A DNA stretch of 64,000 bases, taken from Pseudomonas sp. PA15(2017) (GTDB taxonomy: Bacteria > Pseudomonadota > Gammaproteobacteria > Pseudomonadales > Pseudomonadaceae). Every line of letters begins with the position of its first letter. Position 1 is the first letter of the stretch. The stretch covers positions 1 through 64,000 of the forward strand of contig NZ_MSXV01000053.1 of assembly GCF_001945395.1 (NCBI RefSeq), read 5' to 3'. This document shows positions 51,658 through 63,260 of the stretch, piece by piece. The translations under genes were made by a program, and so were the position numbers. The notes beneath the pieces are model-generated. The model did not search any database, was not told the DNA's origin, and saw only the letters and a program-made list of their open reading frames with translations.

Positions 51658-51909
51658 TTAGGCAGCAGCCTTGGCAGCTTCTTTCAGCAGCTGAGCAACG
51701 CGCTCAGACGGCTGGGCACCCTGGCTCAGCCAGTAAGTGGCGCGCTCTTGATTCACGGACAGCTTGACTTCAGCACCCGAGGCGATCGGGTTGAAGAAAC
51801 CGATGCGCTCTACGAAGCGACCGTCGCGCGCATTGCGGCTGTTGGTCACGGTGAGGTGGTAGAAGGGGCGCTTTTTGGAGCCGCCACGAGCGAGACGAAT
51901 AGTTACCAT
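51658..51909 (-). CDS. rpsP: 30S ribosomal protein S16
   Basis: An 83-residue protein. MVTIRLARGGSKKRPFYHLT and FFNPIASGAEVKLSVNQERA are diagnostic. The ATG at 51909 gives the normal length; upstream residues to 51948 are not part of S16. First gene of its operon. Confidence 0.98.
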   Translation of the reverse strand: MVTIRLARGGSKKRPFYHLTVTNSRNARDGRFVERIGFFNPIASGAEVKLSVNQERATYWLSQGAQPSERVAQLLKEAAKAAA

Positions 51910-52052
51910 GTGAACATCGTTCCTGTAGTCGGTGCTAACTTGAGGCACACATCAAAAATGGGCCTAGGCCCGAAAGGCCGCATATTCTAAGGATTATGCG
52001 GCTGTTTGCAAATCTCTTTTTCCACAGCCCGCCAGGCGGCCTGCCAGAGCCA

Positions 52053-53429
<1,377 letters not shown>

Positions 53430-53536
53430 GCGCGTTCCTTTCGGGCCGTCTGGCCGGGATGGGCTGGCAGCAAACCGCGGATTATAACGAAGACCGCGAC
53501 GCTTTCGAGGCTTCTTTGTCGGCGTCGCTGCGACCC

Positions 53537-53884
53537 AGGGTCTGTTGACGGCTCATCGCGAGCCGCGTTGCCGCGAGAAATCTCGCCAGGCCGGGCGGCG
53601 ATCCGCTAGGCGGAGGACGCAGGGAATGGACTAGCCGTCCGCGTCTTCCCTTGCCAAGTCCTCCAACGACGCATGGCGAGATTTCTCGCGCAACCCGCAG
53701 GGCCGGGCCCGTTTTTTCGCGATGCAGCGTTTCTCGCCGGCTCATTTAGCCAGCTAAACTTCGCGGCGGTGTGACCCACATGGATGTGGGAAATGCCGCA
53801 AGCCCGCAGGGAGCGGGCGCGGCCCTTGCCTCGCGAAAAAACGGGCGCCGGCGCGGCCGCGCGTGAACCGTCAACAGACCCTAG
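53537..53884. mobile_element. Full-length structured MITE, copy B
   Basis: About 348 bp with ends AGGGTCTGTTGACGG and CCGTCAACAGACCCT(AG). Stems match those of copy A but with different bases: CGCGAGAAATCTCGCC (53562-53577) with its perfect complement at 53675-53690; GGAGGAC (53612-53618) with GTCCTCC (53658-53664); GCCCGTTTTTTCGCGA (53707-53722) with its complement at 53831-53846; CCCACAT/ATGTGGG (53775-53790). The left target site is CCAG instead of CTAG, the right is CTAG. It occupies the divergent gap between ffh and the ccsA-like gene, so it may affect their promoters. Confidence 0.8.
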
Positions 53885-53968
53885 TGAGAGCGGATAGCAC
53901 TTGCAGTCTTTTTGCGACAACGGTTGTGTGCCACACTCAGCGCCTTTGAGCCCGTGTATCCAGGATCT

Positions 53969-54769
53969 ATGCACCCTCTGTTGCCCAGTCTCGCCGCCGC
54001 CATCCTTTATCTTGGCGCCGCCAGCTATCAAGGCCTGCATCTGGCCCGCCGCAGCACGCCCAGCCAACCGGTGTTGCTGCTGGCAGGCTGCATCGCTCTA
54101 CTGTTCCACGGCGGCAGCCTGTTCATGCAGATGCGTGGCAGCACCGGGCTGAACCTGGACTTCTTCAACACCGCCAGCCTGATTGCCTTCACGGTAATCG
54201 CGCTGATCCTGCTGGCCTGCCAGCGCATGCCGGTGCACAACCTGCTGCTGTTCCTGTTTCCGCTCGGCGGGCTGACGGTGCTGTGCGCGCAGTTCATGCC
54301 CAGCGGCACCAGCCAGCCGATAGAGGAAGGCCCCGGCATTCTCGCCCATATTCTGCTGTCGATCGCCGCCTACGGCATGCTGACCATCGCCATGTTCCAG
54401 TCGCTGCTCCTGCTGGTGCAGGATCACCAGCTCAAGCACAAGCACCCCTCCGGGCTGATCCGCAACTTCCCACCGTTGCAGACCATGGAAAGCCTGCTGT
54501 TCGGCTTTCTGTGGAGCGGCTGGGCGCTGCTCTCGCTGTCGCTGTTGTCCGGCGCGGTGTTCATCGACAATCTGTTCACCCAGCACCTGGTGCACAAGAC
54601 CATCCTGTCGTGCTTCGCCTGGGTAGTGTTCGCCGTGCTGCTGTGGGGCCGCCACCAGCTCGGCTGGCGTGGCCACAAGGCGATCCGCTGGACGCTGGCC
54701 GGGTTCTGCCTGCTGATGCTGGCCTTTTTCGGCAGCAAGCTGGTTCGTGAATTCATCCTGCATATCTGA
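53969..54769 (+). CDS. CcsA/CcmC-like cytochrome c assembly membrane protein (YpjD type)
   Basis: A 266-residue protein with about eight membrane helices. Segments GILAHILLSIAAYGMLTIAM, SLLFGFLWSGWALLSLSLLS and LVHKTILSCFAWVVFAVLLW carry the conserved His/Trp of the cytochrome c assembly family. The E. coli relative YpjD (CorE-type) sits near ffh too. A role in heme handling is inferred from the family. ATG 53969 follows AGGA. Confidence 0.8.
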   Translation: MHPLLPSLAAAILYLGAASYQGLHLARRSTPSQPVLLLAGCIALLFHGGSLFMQMRGSTGLNLDFFNTASLIAFTVIALILLACQRMPVHNLLLFLFPLGGLTVLCAQFMPSGTSQPIEEGPGILAHILLSIAAYGMLTIAMFQSLLLLVQDHQLKHKHPSGLIRNFPPLQTMESLLFGFLWSGWALLSLSLLSGAVFIDNLFTQHLVHKTILSCFAWVVFAVLLWGRHQLGWRGHKAIRWTLAGFCLLMLAFFGSKLVREFILHI

Positions 54770-54772
54770 GCC

Positions 54773-56026
54773 GTGGACACGCCCTCGCCACTTTTCCAGC
54801 TGGCCCTGCTACTGACCCTGCTGGGCTGCGCGACCTTCTTCATCTGCGCGCGCACCGTGCTGTTCGGCCTCAACCGCTACCGGCTGCGCTACCGGGCACG
54901 CCAGGGCCACCGCGCCGCCGCCCGGCTGATCGCCCTGCTCGACCAGCCACAGCGGCTATCGGCCACCCTGCGCATCGGCACCATCTGCAGCACCATGGCC
55001 GCCTCGGTGGCCGCCACCTTGTTGGCCTTGCGCCACGGCGCGCCCGGCGACCTGGCACCATCGCCGTTCATCCTCACGCTGGCCGTGCTGATGCTGGCCC
55101 ATCCGTTCGGTCGCCTGCTGGCCATCCTGCCGCCGCCGCTGTTCGCCTATCCGGCCAGCGCGCCGCTGACGCTGGTCAGCCTGGCGCTGTCTCCGCTTAC
55201 CCGACTGCTGATGACCATCGGCCAGGGGCTGCGCCGACGCATCGGCAAGGCCGACCAGAGCACCGAGCCCGCTGCTGCGCCCAACCTCACCGAGCTGCGC
55301 GACGCGCTGCAAGCCGATGACCTGCCGCTGCCCGCCGAACGACGCGCCATGCTGGTGGGCGTGCTTGAGCTGGACAAGGTCAGCGTCGAGGACGTGATGA
55401 TTCCGCGCCACGAAATCAACGGTATCGACCTGCTCGGCAGCACGCCGCTGCTCGAACAGGTACGCGCCGCCTCGCACACCCGCCTGCCGGTGTACCGCAA
55501 CGGCCTCAACCAGACCGAGGGCATCCTGCACATGCGCCGCCTGGCGGGTCACAGCGAGCTGGACGAAGCGGCGGTACTGCAAGCGTGCGATGCGGCGTAC
55601 TTCGTACCGCAAGGCACCACGCTGGCGAACCAGCTGGTGACCTTCCAACAGCACAGGTACCGCACGGCCGTAGTGGTCGACGAGTATGGCGAGGCCATGG
55701 GCATCGTCACCTTGGAAGACATCCTCGAAGAGATCGTCGGCGACCTGAGTTCCGTGGAAACAGCGCACCCTCGTGAGTTTCACGCAATGGGCGACGGCAC
55801 CTGGTCGATCCAGGGCAGCGCCTATCTGCGTGAGGTGAACCGGGCACTGGGCTGGCAGTTACCGGTCGACGGGCCGAAGACGGTCAACGGCCTGGTGACC
55901 GAAGTGCTGGAGAACATTCCAGACTGCGCGGTTTGTTTGCAGGTAGGCCGCTACCGGTTGGAAATCGTCCAGGCCAGCGGTAGCCGGGTGTTGGAAGTGC
56001 GGGCCTGGGAGGCCCAGCAGCACTGA
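54773..56026 (+). CDS. CNNM/CorC-type transporter with CBS domains
   Basis: A 417-residue protein starting with GTG, 3 bp after the previous stop. Hydrophobic segments occupy the N-terminal half (a divergent DUF21/CNNM region), then two CBS domains (VEDVMIPRHEINGIDLLGST and RTAVVVDEYGEAMGIVTLED), then a CorC/HlyC-type C-terminal domain (GSAYLREVNRALGWQLPV). The family exports Mg2+/Co2+ or senses Mg-ATP. The co-transcribed YpjD-like gene is a usual partner. Confidence 0.85.
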   Translation: MDTPSPLFQLALLLTLLGCATFFICARTVLFGLNRYRLRYRARQGHRAAARLIALLDQPQRLSATLRIGTICSTMAASVAATLLALRHGAPGDLAPSPFILTLAVLMLAHPFGRLLAILPPPLFAYPASAPLTLVSLALSPLTRLLMTIGQGLRRRIGKADQSTEPAAAPNLTELRDALQADDLPLPAERRAMLVGVLELDKVSVEDVMIPRHEINGIDLLGSTPLLEQVRAASHTRLPVYRNGLNQTEGILHMRRLAGHSELDEAAVLQACDAAYFVPQGTTLANQLVTFQQHRYRTAVVVDEYGEAMGIVTLEDILEEIVGDLSSVETAHPREFHAMGDGTWSIQGSAYLREVNRALGWQLPVDGPKTVNGLVTEVLENIPDCAVCLQVGRYRLEIVQASGSRVLEVRAWEAQQH

Positions 56027-56149
56027 AGCATGACCAGCGACAAGATGCGGCTGGTGCCAAGAAGCGATTCACGGGCGCCCGTAACCAATAGTTCGCACTC
56101 CTCACGGCGCGACGGGAAGAAGGCAAAAGCAGCCGCCCGCCTATCCACT

Positions 56150-56199
56150 GTGGGAGCGGGCCATGCGCGCGAAAAGTCGCGGGCATGGCCCGCTCCCAC
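56150..56199. repeat. REP-like palindrome
   Basis: GTGGGAGCGGGCCATGCGCG (56150-56169) and, inverted, GCGGGCATGGCCCGCTCCCAC (56179-56199, ends at CAC) form a near-perfect stem with a very short loop between convergent corC-like and purT genes. Confidence 0.75.
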
Positions 56200-56247
56200 A
56201 GATGCGGCGCCGAAGGCCGGCCAATCTGCGGCCGTTGAATCGAAGCG

Positions 56248-57429
<1,182 letters not shown>

Positions 57430-57700
57430 AACAGGATCCTTGGGTAGCAGGAGAATTCAGGCGGCGATTTTAATCACGCCCGGCCGCGACCGCGACCAAA
57501 ATCGGCAGACCGGCCGACGTGCAGTGCTTTCGCCGTTATCCGAATGGCTTCCCGCGAGGCCATTATTGATCCCGCGAATTGCCCTGGATCAGCCCCGACG
57601 CCCCACCACTGGACTACGCTGAAGGTGTAGGCCACCGCTGCTCCGCAACCAGGGCAGCGGCGCAGCTCATGGCACGCGACACTTGCGAGGAGGCTTCGCC

Positions 57701-57865
57701 ATGGACGCTTTCCACATCATGATCGTGCTGCTGATCAGCGGCTTTCTGCTGCTGGGCATCGGCTTCAACAACCGCGAACAGGAATGGGGCATCTGGCTGA
57801 CCGGGCTGGGCGCGCTGTCGATGTTCGCCCCGCTGTTCTTCAAGGTATTCATCGAGTTCGGCTGA
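57701..57865 (+). CDS. Small membrane protein
   Basis: A 54-residue protein with two hydrophobic segments (FHIMIVLLISGFLLLGIGF and IWLTGLGALSMFAPLFFKVF). GAGGAGG lies 9 bases before ATG 57701. Function unknown; it lies alone next to the convergent moaE. Confidence 0.7.
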   Translation: MDAFHIMIVLLISGFLLLGIGFNNREQEWGIWLTGLGALSMFAPLFFKVFIEFG

Positions 57866-57873
57866 TAGGCTTT

Positions 57874-58332
57874 TCAGCTATCGGCTTGCCAGCGCCTGGC
57901 GGACGCCTGGTCGCTTTCCCGGCCCTCGACCCAGCGCGGGCCGCTGGCGGTGTCTTCCTTCTTCCAGAACGGCGCGCGGGTTTTCAGGTAGTCCATGATG
58001 AACTCGCAGGCCTGAAAGGCTGCCTGGCGGTGGGCGCTGGCCACGCCGACGAAGACGATCGGCTCGCCCGGCTCCAGCCGCCCGACGCGGTGAATCACCT
58101 CGACGCCCAGCAATGGCCAGCGCTCGCGAGCCTGACTCTCGATGCCTGCCAGGGCCTTTTCGGTCATGCCCGGGAAATGCTCGAGAAACATGCCGGCCAC
58201 GTCCTGGCCGTCATTGAAATCACGCACGTAGCCGACGAAGCACGCCACGGCGCCGACGCCGGTGTTGGCGGCATGCACGGCGTTGGTTTCAGAGCCGGGA
58301 TCGAAAACGGCCTGCTGGACGCGAACTGCCAT
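57874..58332 (-). CDS. moaE: Molybdopterin synthase catalytic subunit
   Basis: A 152-residue protein that with MoaD adds sulfur to precursor Z. AVACFVGYVRDFN, then VEVIHRVGRLEPGEPIVFVG, ASAHRQAAFQACEFIMDYLK and KTRAPFWKKE (catalytic Lys) are diagnostic. The ATG at 58332 directly follows moaD. Confidence 0.95.
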   Translation of the reverse strand: MAVRVQQAVFDPGSETNAVHAANTGVGAVACFVGYVRDFNDGQDVAGMFLEHFPGMTEKALAGIESQARERWPLLGVEVIHRVGRLEPGEPIVFVGVASAHRQAAFQACEFIMDYLKTRAPFWKKEDTASGPRWVEGRESDQASARRWQADS

Positions 58333-58333
58333 C

Positions 58334-58576
58334 TCAGCCTCCGGTGACCGTGGGGAAGAACGCCACCGCATCACCGTCGACCAGCGGCTCACTCAACGCG
58401 CAGAGCTCTTCGTTGCGGGCGCACATCAGGCCGCGCTCGGCGAGCACCTCCCAGGCGCCGCCGCGGGCCAGCAGGCGAAGGCGCAGTTCATCGAGGGTCG
58501 CGAAATCGCCCGGCAGCTCCTCGGCATCCAGGCCCAGGGTTTCGCGATAACGGGCGAAGTACTGCACGCGGATCAT
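58334..58576 (-). CDS. moaD: Molybdopterin synthase sulfur-carrier subunit
   Basis: An 80-residue ubiquitin-fold protein ending in VTGG, the terminal Gly-Gly that carries the thiocarboxylate. It starts with MIRVQYFARYRETLGLD, and the C-terminal stretch LVDGDAVAFFPTVTGG is typical. It overlaps moaC by 4 bases (ATGA). Confidence 0.95.
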   Translation of the reverse strand: MIRVQYFARYRETLGLDAEELPGDFATLDELRLRLLARGGAWEVLAERGLMCARNEELCALSEPLVDGDAVAFFPTVTGG

Positions 58577-59052
58577 CGCTCGTCCTCGCCGGCCAGGAAG
58601 TGGCCGCTCTTACCACCGAGCTTTTCCAGCAGGCGCACCTGCTCGATGACCATGCCGCGATCCACCGCCTTGCACATGTCATAAATGGTCAGCGCCGCGA
58701 CACTGGCGGCGGTCAGCGCTTCCATCTCCACGCCGGTCTGGCCGGTGAGTTTGCAGCGCGCGCGGATCAGCACGGCGTCGTCGCCATCAGCCTGAAGCTC
58801 GACCTTGGCGCTGGTGAGCATCAGCGGATGACACAACGGAATCAGATCGGAGGTCTTTTTCGCAGCCTGGATGCCGGCGATACGCGCCACGGCGAAGACG
58901 TCGCCTTTGGGGTGCTCACCGTCGACGATCATCTGCAACGTGGTGGGCAGCATGCGTACCCGGGCCTCGGCCACGGCTTCGCGCACGGTCTGCGCCTTGT
59001 CGCTGACGTCGACCATATTGGCGCGCCCCTGGGAGTCGAGATGGGTCAGCAC
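58573..59052 (-). CDS. moaC: Cyclic pyranopterin monophosphate synthase
   Basis: A 159-residue enzyme acting after MoaA. LTHLDSQGRANMVDVSDKAQ is the standard N-terminus; KTSDLIPLCHPLMLTSAKVE and GVEMEALTAASVAALTIYDM carry the active-site residues. The start is GTG at 59052, after GGAG; a longer ATG frame to 59124 does not match the family. Operon moaC-moaD-moaE; no moaA or moaB here. Confidence 0.95.
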   Translation of the reverse strand: MLTHLDSQGRANMVDVSDKAQTVREAVAEARVRMLPTTLQMIVDGEHPKGDVFAVARIAGIQAAKKTSDLIPLCHPLMLTSAKVELQADGDDAVLIRARCKLTGQTGVEMEALTAASVAALTIYDMCKAVDRGMVIEQVRLLEKLGGKSGHFLAGEDER

Positions 59053-59163
59053 GGGCAATCTCCAAGTAGAAAACCTGGGGATTGTAGGCCCCGCACCGCC
59101 CCCTGCAAACCATGGGCGCCGCAATGCATGCCTGGAGCCGCCAGGCGGCTCCGTGGCGATGGG

Positions 59164-60555
59164 TTACATGTGGCTTTCGGCGTACTCGGCGAGGATCGAG
59201 CGCGGCACGCCCTGCAGGGTGATGTGCACACCGTGCTCGAAGCCCTTGAAGCGCTCGGTGAGGTAGGTCAGCCCCGAGCTGGGCGCCGAAAGATAAGGGG
59301 TATCGATCTGCGCCAGGTTGCCCAGGCAGATCACCTTGGAGCCATTGCCGGCACGGGTGATGATGGTCTTCATCTGGTGCGGGGTGAGGTTCTGGCATTC
59401 GTCGATCAGGATCAGGCTCTGCTGGAAGCTGCGCCCACGAATGTAGTTCAGGGATTTGAACTGCAACGGCACCTTCTGCAGGATGTAGTCGACGCTGCCG
59501 TGGGTGTTCTCGTCATCCATGTGCAGGGCTTCGAGGTTGTCGGTGATGGCGCCCAGCCAGGGCTCCATCTTCTCGGCCTCGGTGCCGGGCAGAAAGCCGA
59601 TTTCCTGATCCAGGCCCTGCACACTGCGGGTGGCGATGATGCGCCGGTAGCGCTTGCTGACCATGGTTTGCTCGATGGCCGCGGCCAGCGCCAGGATGGT
59701 CTTGCCCGAGCCGGCGGCGCCAGTCAGGTTGACCAGATGGATGTCCGGGTCGAGCAGCGCGTAGAGCGCCAGCGCCTGGTGGATGTCCCTTGGTTTGAGC
59801 CCCCAGGCCTCCTGATGCAGCAGCGGCTCCTGGTGCAGATCGAGAATCAGCAGCTCGTTGCCTTCGACCTCCTTGACCCAACCAACGAAGCCCTGCTCGT
59901 CGATGATGAATTCGTTGACGTTGACCGCCGGCAAGTCTTCGCTGAGCTGCACGCGGTGCCAGGTGCGCCCATGGCCCTGGCGGGTATCGACCTTGGCGAC
60001 GCGGTCCCAGAAGGCACCGTTGACGTCGTGGTAACCCTTGGAAAGCAGCGAGACGTCGTCGACCAGTTGGTCGGTGTGATAGTCCTCGGAATCCAGCCCG
60101 CAACCACGCGCCTTCAGGCGCATGTTGATGTCCTTGGTCACCAGCACCACGGACATGCCCGGGCGTCGCGACTTCAATTCCACCAGTTGGTTGATGATCT
60201 TGTTGTCGTTGAGGTCTTCCGGTAGCCAGGTGACCGGCGCCGCACTCTTGCTCATGAGAATCGACAGAAAACCGCAAGGGCCGCTCTTGTCCCGCTGGAT
60301 CGGCACCCCGTGCTCGACCTCCTCGGGGGTGGCGCCACCGAGAATCTTGTCGATCAGGCGGATCGCTTGCCGGCATTCGGCGGCGACGCCCTGCTTGCCG
60401 GTTTTCAGCTTGTCGAGTTCCTCGAGCACCGTCATCGGGATGGCGACGTGGTGTTCCTGGAAATTGAGCAGCGCGTTGGGATCGTGAATCAGGACATTGG
60501 TGTCGAGGGCGTACAAGGTTGGGGCGGTGGGCTTGATGCGTCCGTGGTCATCCAT
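59164..60555 (-). CDS. phoH: PIN-PhoH fusion protein (PhoH2 type)
   Basis: A 463-residue protein. An N-terminal PIN ribonuclease domain (LYALDTNVLIHDPNALLNF, then VLVTKDINMRLKARGCG) precedes a PhoH ATPase (GAAGSGKTILALAAAIEQ Walker A, QSLILIDECQNLTPHQMKTI Walker B). PhoH2 proteins of other bacteria unwind and cut RNA. Start ATG 60555 follows AGAGGTGACGAGT. An A-rich, promoter-like region lies ~200 bp upstream. Confidence 0.9.
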   Translation of the reverse strand: MDDHGRIKPTAPTLYALDTNVLIHDPNALLNFQEHHVAIPMTVLEELDKLKTGKQGVAAECRQAIRLIDKILGGATPEEVEHGVPIQRDKSGPCGFLSILMSKSAAPVTWLPEDLNDNKIINQLVELKSRRPGMSVVLVTKDINMRLKARGCGLDSEDYHTDQLVDDVSLLSKGYHDVNGAFWDRVAKVDTRQGHGRTWHRVQLSEDLPAVNVNEFIIDEQGFVGWVKEVEGNELLILDLHQEPLLHQEAWGLKPRDIHQALALYALLDPDIHLVNLTGAAGSGKTILALAAAIEQTMVSKRYRRIIATRSVQGLDQEIGFLPGTEAEKMEPWLGAITDNLEALHMDDENTHGSVDYILQKVPLQFKSLNYIRGRSFQQSLILIDECQNLTPHQMKTIITRAGNGSKVICLGNLAQIDTPYLSAPSSGLTYLTERFKGFEHGVHITLQGVPRSILAEYAESHM

Positions 60556-60941
60556 ACTCGTCACCTCTTGTCGGATCCAGCGACGGAATGCCAGGACGGC
60601 GCTCCGCCACACAGGACCACCGACTCCCGATCAGGAGCGCCGCAAACGGGTGAGGGCCGAGGGCCGCCACCTGTCTGCAGGGTTCGGCGGTCTTTCAAAG
60701 CGTGGTCTGCGCGTGCCGGTCATCATGCCCGGTTCGTCGCAAACCACAGTTCGTTGATACTCCAAAAAATGTGACAGGCAAATGATCTTTTCAGTTTTTT
60801 TATTTTTATTTTTCGGTTGGACGAATGACCTTGGCAGCGGCGCTCGCCGGGCACTAGAGTCATGAGTCCAGCCCCCTGCCGTGTAACACGCGGGCCCTGC
60901 CGAATCGGCTAGAATCGCTGCTCCGCCGAAGGAGACGACTC
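60556..60941. other. Divergent spacer phoH / yaaA
   Basis: 386 bp. No gene is recognised in the GC-rich part (60556-60750). It holds the phoH promoter candidate (60754-60816) and the short yaaA upstream region. Confidence 0.5.
60754..60816 (-). promoter_or_regulatory. phoH: Candidate phoH promoter with A-tract UP element
   Basis: On the minus strand TTGCCT (60776-60781) and TATCAA (60754-60759) are -35/-10-like hexamers 16 bp apart. Upstream lies an extended A-rich tract (60784-60816; T-rich on the plus strand), as in UP elements. It is about 200 bp before the phoH ATG, implying a long leader. Confidence 0.4.
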
Positions 60942-61721
60942 ATGCTGATGGTGATTTCACCTGCCAAGACCCTGGACTACGAAAGCGCACCGGTGACTTC
61001 GCGCTTCACCCAACCCGAATTCCTCGATCACTCCCGGGAGCTGGTCGCCCAGCTGCGCGACTTCACACCTGCGCAGATCGCCGAACTGATGCACCTGTCC
61101 GACAAGCTGGCCGGACTGAACGCTGCACGTTTCGGTAGCTGGACTCCGGTATTCGACACGCAGAACGCCAAGCAGGCGCTGCTGGCCTTCAAGGGCGACG
61201 TGTACACCGGGCTGGACGCGGAAAGCTTCACCGAGGCCGACTTCGATTTCGCCCAGCAGCACCTGCGCATGCTCTCCGGCCTGTACGGGCTGCTGCGCCC
61301 GCTGGACCTGATGATGCCCTACCGCCTGGAGATGGGTACCAAGCTGGCCAACGCCCGCGGCAAGGATCTCTACGCATTCTGGGGCGAGCACATCAGCGAG
61401 TGGCTGAACCAGGCGCTGGCCGCCCAGGGCGACGATGTGCTGCTCAACCTGGCGTCCAACGAATATTTCGGGGCGGTCAAGCGCAAGGTGCTGAAGGCGC
61501 GAATCATCGACACCGAATTCAAGGACCTGAAGAACGGCCAGTACAAGATCATCAGCTTCTACGCCAAGAAGGCCCGCGGCCTGATGGCCCGCCACGTGAT
61601 CCGCGAGCGGGTGACGGACCCGCAGCACCTCAAGGACTTCGACGACCAGGGCTACCGCTTCTCGGCAAAGGACTCGAGCGCCGACAAACTGGTGTTCCTG
61701 CGCGATCACGCGCCTGAGTAA
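60942..61721 (+). CDS. yaaA: Peroxide-stress protein YaaA
   Basis: A 259-residue UPF0246/DUF328 protein. MLMVISPAKTLDYESAPVTS at the start, YTGLDAESFTEADFDFAQQH, LSGLYGLLRPLDLMMPYRLE and the C-terminal DFDDQGYRFSAKDSSADKLV are diagnostic. YaaA binds DNA and limits iron-driven damage during peroxide stress. AAGGAG precedes the ATG. Confidence 0.95.
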   Translation: MLMVISPAKTLDYESAPVTSRFTQPEFLDHSRELVAQLRDFTPAQIAELMHLSDKLAGLNAARFGSWTPVFDTQNAKQALLAFKGDVYTGLDAESFTEADFDFAQQHLRMLSGLYGLLRPLDLMMPYRLEMGTKLANARGKDLYAFWGEHISEWLNQALAAQGDDVLLNLASNEYFGAVKRKVLKARIIDTEFKDLKNGQYKIISFYAKKARGLMARHVIRERVTDPQHLKDFDDQGYRFSAKDSSADKLVFLRDHAPE

Positions 61722-61737
61722 GGGCTCAGGCGCTTCG

Positions 61738-61770
61738 GCGCGAGCCGCGTCGCGGCGAGAAACGGGCCCT
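61738..61770. repeat. Fragment resembling the MITE inner arm
   Basis: GCGCGAGCCGCGTCGCGGCG and AGAAACGGGCC resemble the segment just inside the left end of copy A (32310-32338: GCGCGAGCCGCGTTGCCGCG then AGAAATGGCC). No terminus is present. Together with GGCTC at 61733 it forms a UUCG-type hairpin just after yaaA. Confidence 0.4.
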
Positions 61771-61857
61771 TGCGAAACATTCGCCAATCCCTGAGCGGGT
61801 GCCGAGGCCGTCGGCCTTGTGTAGGATTGGCGGACACTCGACATTCAAGGTCCAGTC

Positions 61858-62322
61858 ATGATTTTTGGCGCGATTCTGGTTCTCAGCTGGTTTATCCTGC
61901 TGATCCGCTACCCGGCCAAGGCCCTGCCCATTTCCCTGGCCGCACTGGCCGGGCTGGGCCTGGTGACGAGCTGGGTGCTGTGGCAGGAAAGCCGCGAGAA
62001 CCGCGACCTTGCTCATCTGGAATTGCGCATCACCCATGCCCCGCAGAGCTGCCCAGCCGATCGCCCGCTGAGCCTGCACCTGCACAATGGCAGCGAGGCT
62101 GCCCTGCAGGAGCTGCGCTGGCAGATCACCGCCTATCGGCCGGGCGACAGCGTCAATCTGGCGCAGCGCCTGTACGAGGCACCGCGCTACAGCGGCCCCG
62201 GCGAATTGTTGCCCGGTGCCGATTGGCAAACCTGCCTGCCGCTGCCTACCCTGCGTAGCGGCTATCGCGCCAGCACCCTGGAATTCCGTGCCGAACAACT
62301 GCAAGGCACCTTCAGTCGCTAG
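61858..62322 (+). CDS. Conserved membrane protein, unknown function
   Basis: A 154-residue protein. Two N-terminal hydrophobic segments (FGAILVLSWFILLIRYP and LPISLAALAGLGLVTSWVLW), then a periplasmic beta-rich domain with one Cys pair (QSCPAD ... WQTCLPLP). Often labelled 'multidrug transporter' in pseudomonads without support. Function unknown. Confidence 0.75.
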   Translation: MIFGAILVLSWFILLIRYPAKALPISLAALAGLGLVTSWVLWQESRENRDLAHLELRITHAPQSCPADRPLSLHLHNGSEAALQELRWQITAYRPGDSVNLAQRLYEAPRYSGPGELLPGADWQTCLPLPTLRSGYRASTLEFRAEQLQGTFSR

Positions 62323-62366
62323 GCGCTGTTTCACGATCCACACAACAACAATCACAAGGATTATCC

Positions 62367-63197
62367 ATGAGCCACCCTACGGTTCTGATCACCGGCTGCT
62401 CCAGTGGCATCGGCCGGGCATTGGCCGACACCTTCGCGCAGCAGGGTTATCAGGTCTGGGCAAGCGCCCGCAAAAGCGAAGACGTGGCACGCCTGAGCGA
62501 AGCCGGTTTTCATGCCGTGCAACTGGACGTGAATGACGCTGCCGCGGTCGAGCAACTGGCCGCCACGCTCAAGGAACGCTGCGGCGGGCTCGATGTGCTG
62601 ATCAACAATGCCGGTTACGGCGCCATGGGCCCGCTGCTCGATGGCGGCGCCACGGCGATGCGCAAGCAGTTCGAGACCAACGTGTTCTCCCTGGTCAACG
62701 TGACCCGTGCGCTGTTTCCGCTGCTGCGCCAGAACAAGGGCCTGGTGATCAATATCGGCAGCGTATCGGCCGTGCTGGCAACTCCGTTCGCGGGCGCTTA
62801 CTGTGCCTCCAAGGCCGCGGTACACGCCGTCAGCGACGCCCTGCGCCTGGAACTTGCGCCATTCGGCGTCGGCGTGATGGAAGTGCAGCCGGGCGCCATC
62901 GAATCCAGCTTCGGCACCCACGCCAGCCGCCAGGCCGAGCAATTGATTGGCGAGCATTCACCATGGTGGCCGGTGCGCGACGGCATCCGCGCCCGCGCCA
63001 TCGCCTCCCAGGATAACCCGACCCCTGCCAGCCACGTCGCACGCAACGTATTTGCCGCCGTAGCCAGCCCCAAGCGCCCGCGGGTGCTGCGCCTGGGCAA
63101 CGGCAGCCGGGCCTTGCCGCTGCTTTCGGCGCTGTTGCCCGGCGCCTTGCTCGACCGCGTGCTGAGCCGCCGCTTCGGCCTGGATCGCCGTTTGTAG
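62367..63197 (+). CDS. Short-chain dehydrogenase/reductase
   Basis: A 276-residue classical SDR. Cofactor loop TGCSSGIGRALAD, DVNDAAAVEQL, NNAGYGAMGPLLDGG, catalytic Ser in INIGSVSAVLATP and YCASKAA (Tyr-x-x-x-Lys). Substrate unknown. AAGGATTATCC precedes ATG 62367. Confidence 0.88.
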   Translation: MSHPTVLITGCSSGIGRALADTFAQQGYQVWASARKSEDVARLSEAGFHAVQLDVNDAAAVEQLAATLKERCGGLDVLINNAGYGAMGPLLDGGATAMRKQFETNVFSLVNVTRALFPLLRQNKGLVINIGSVSAVLATPFAGAYCASKAAVHAVSDALRLELAPFGVGVMEVQPGAIESSFGTHASRQAEQLIGEHSPWWPVRDGIRARAIASQDNPTPASHVARNVFAAVASPKRPRVLRLGNGSRALPLLSALLPGALLDRVLSRRFGLDRRL

Positions 63198-63260
63198 AAC
63201 CTGACGTCACGGGCGAGACTCCAAGCTTCATCGCCATCGCCATCGCCGAGCCCTGTCGCC

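Noticed and set aside
59164..60555. PIN-PhoH as half of a toxin-antitoxin pair
   Set aside because: No small antitoxin gene overlaps or precedes it; upstream is a 386-bp spacer without an ORF of the right kind.
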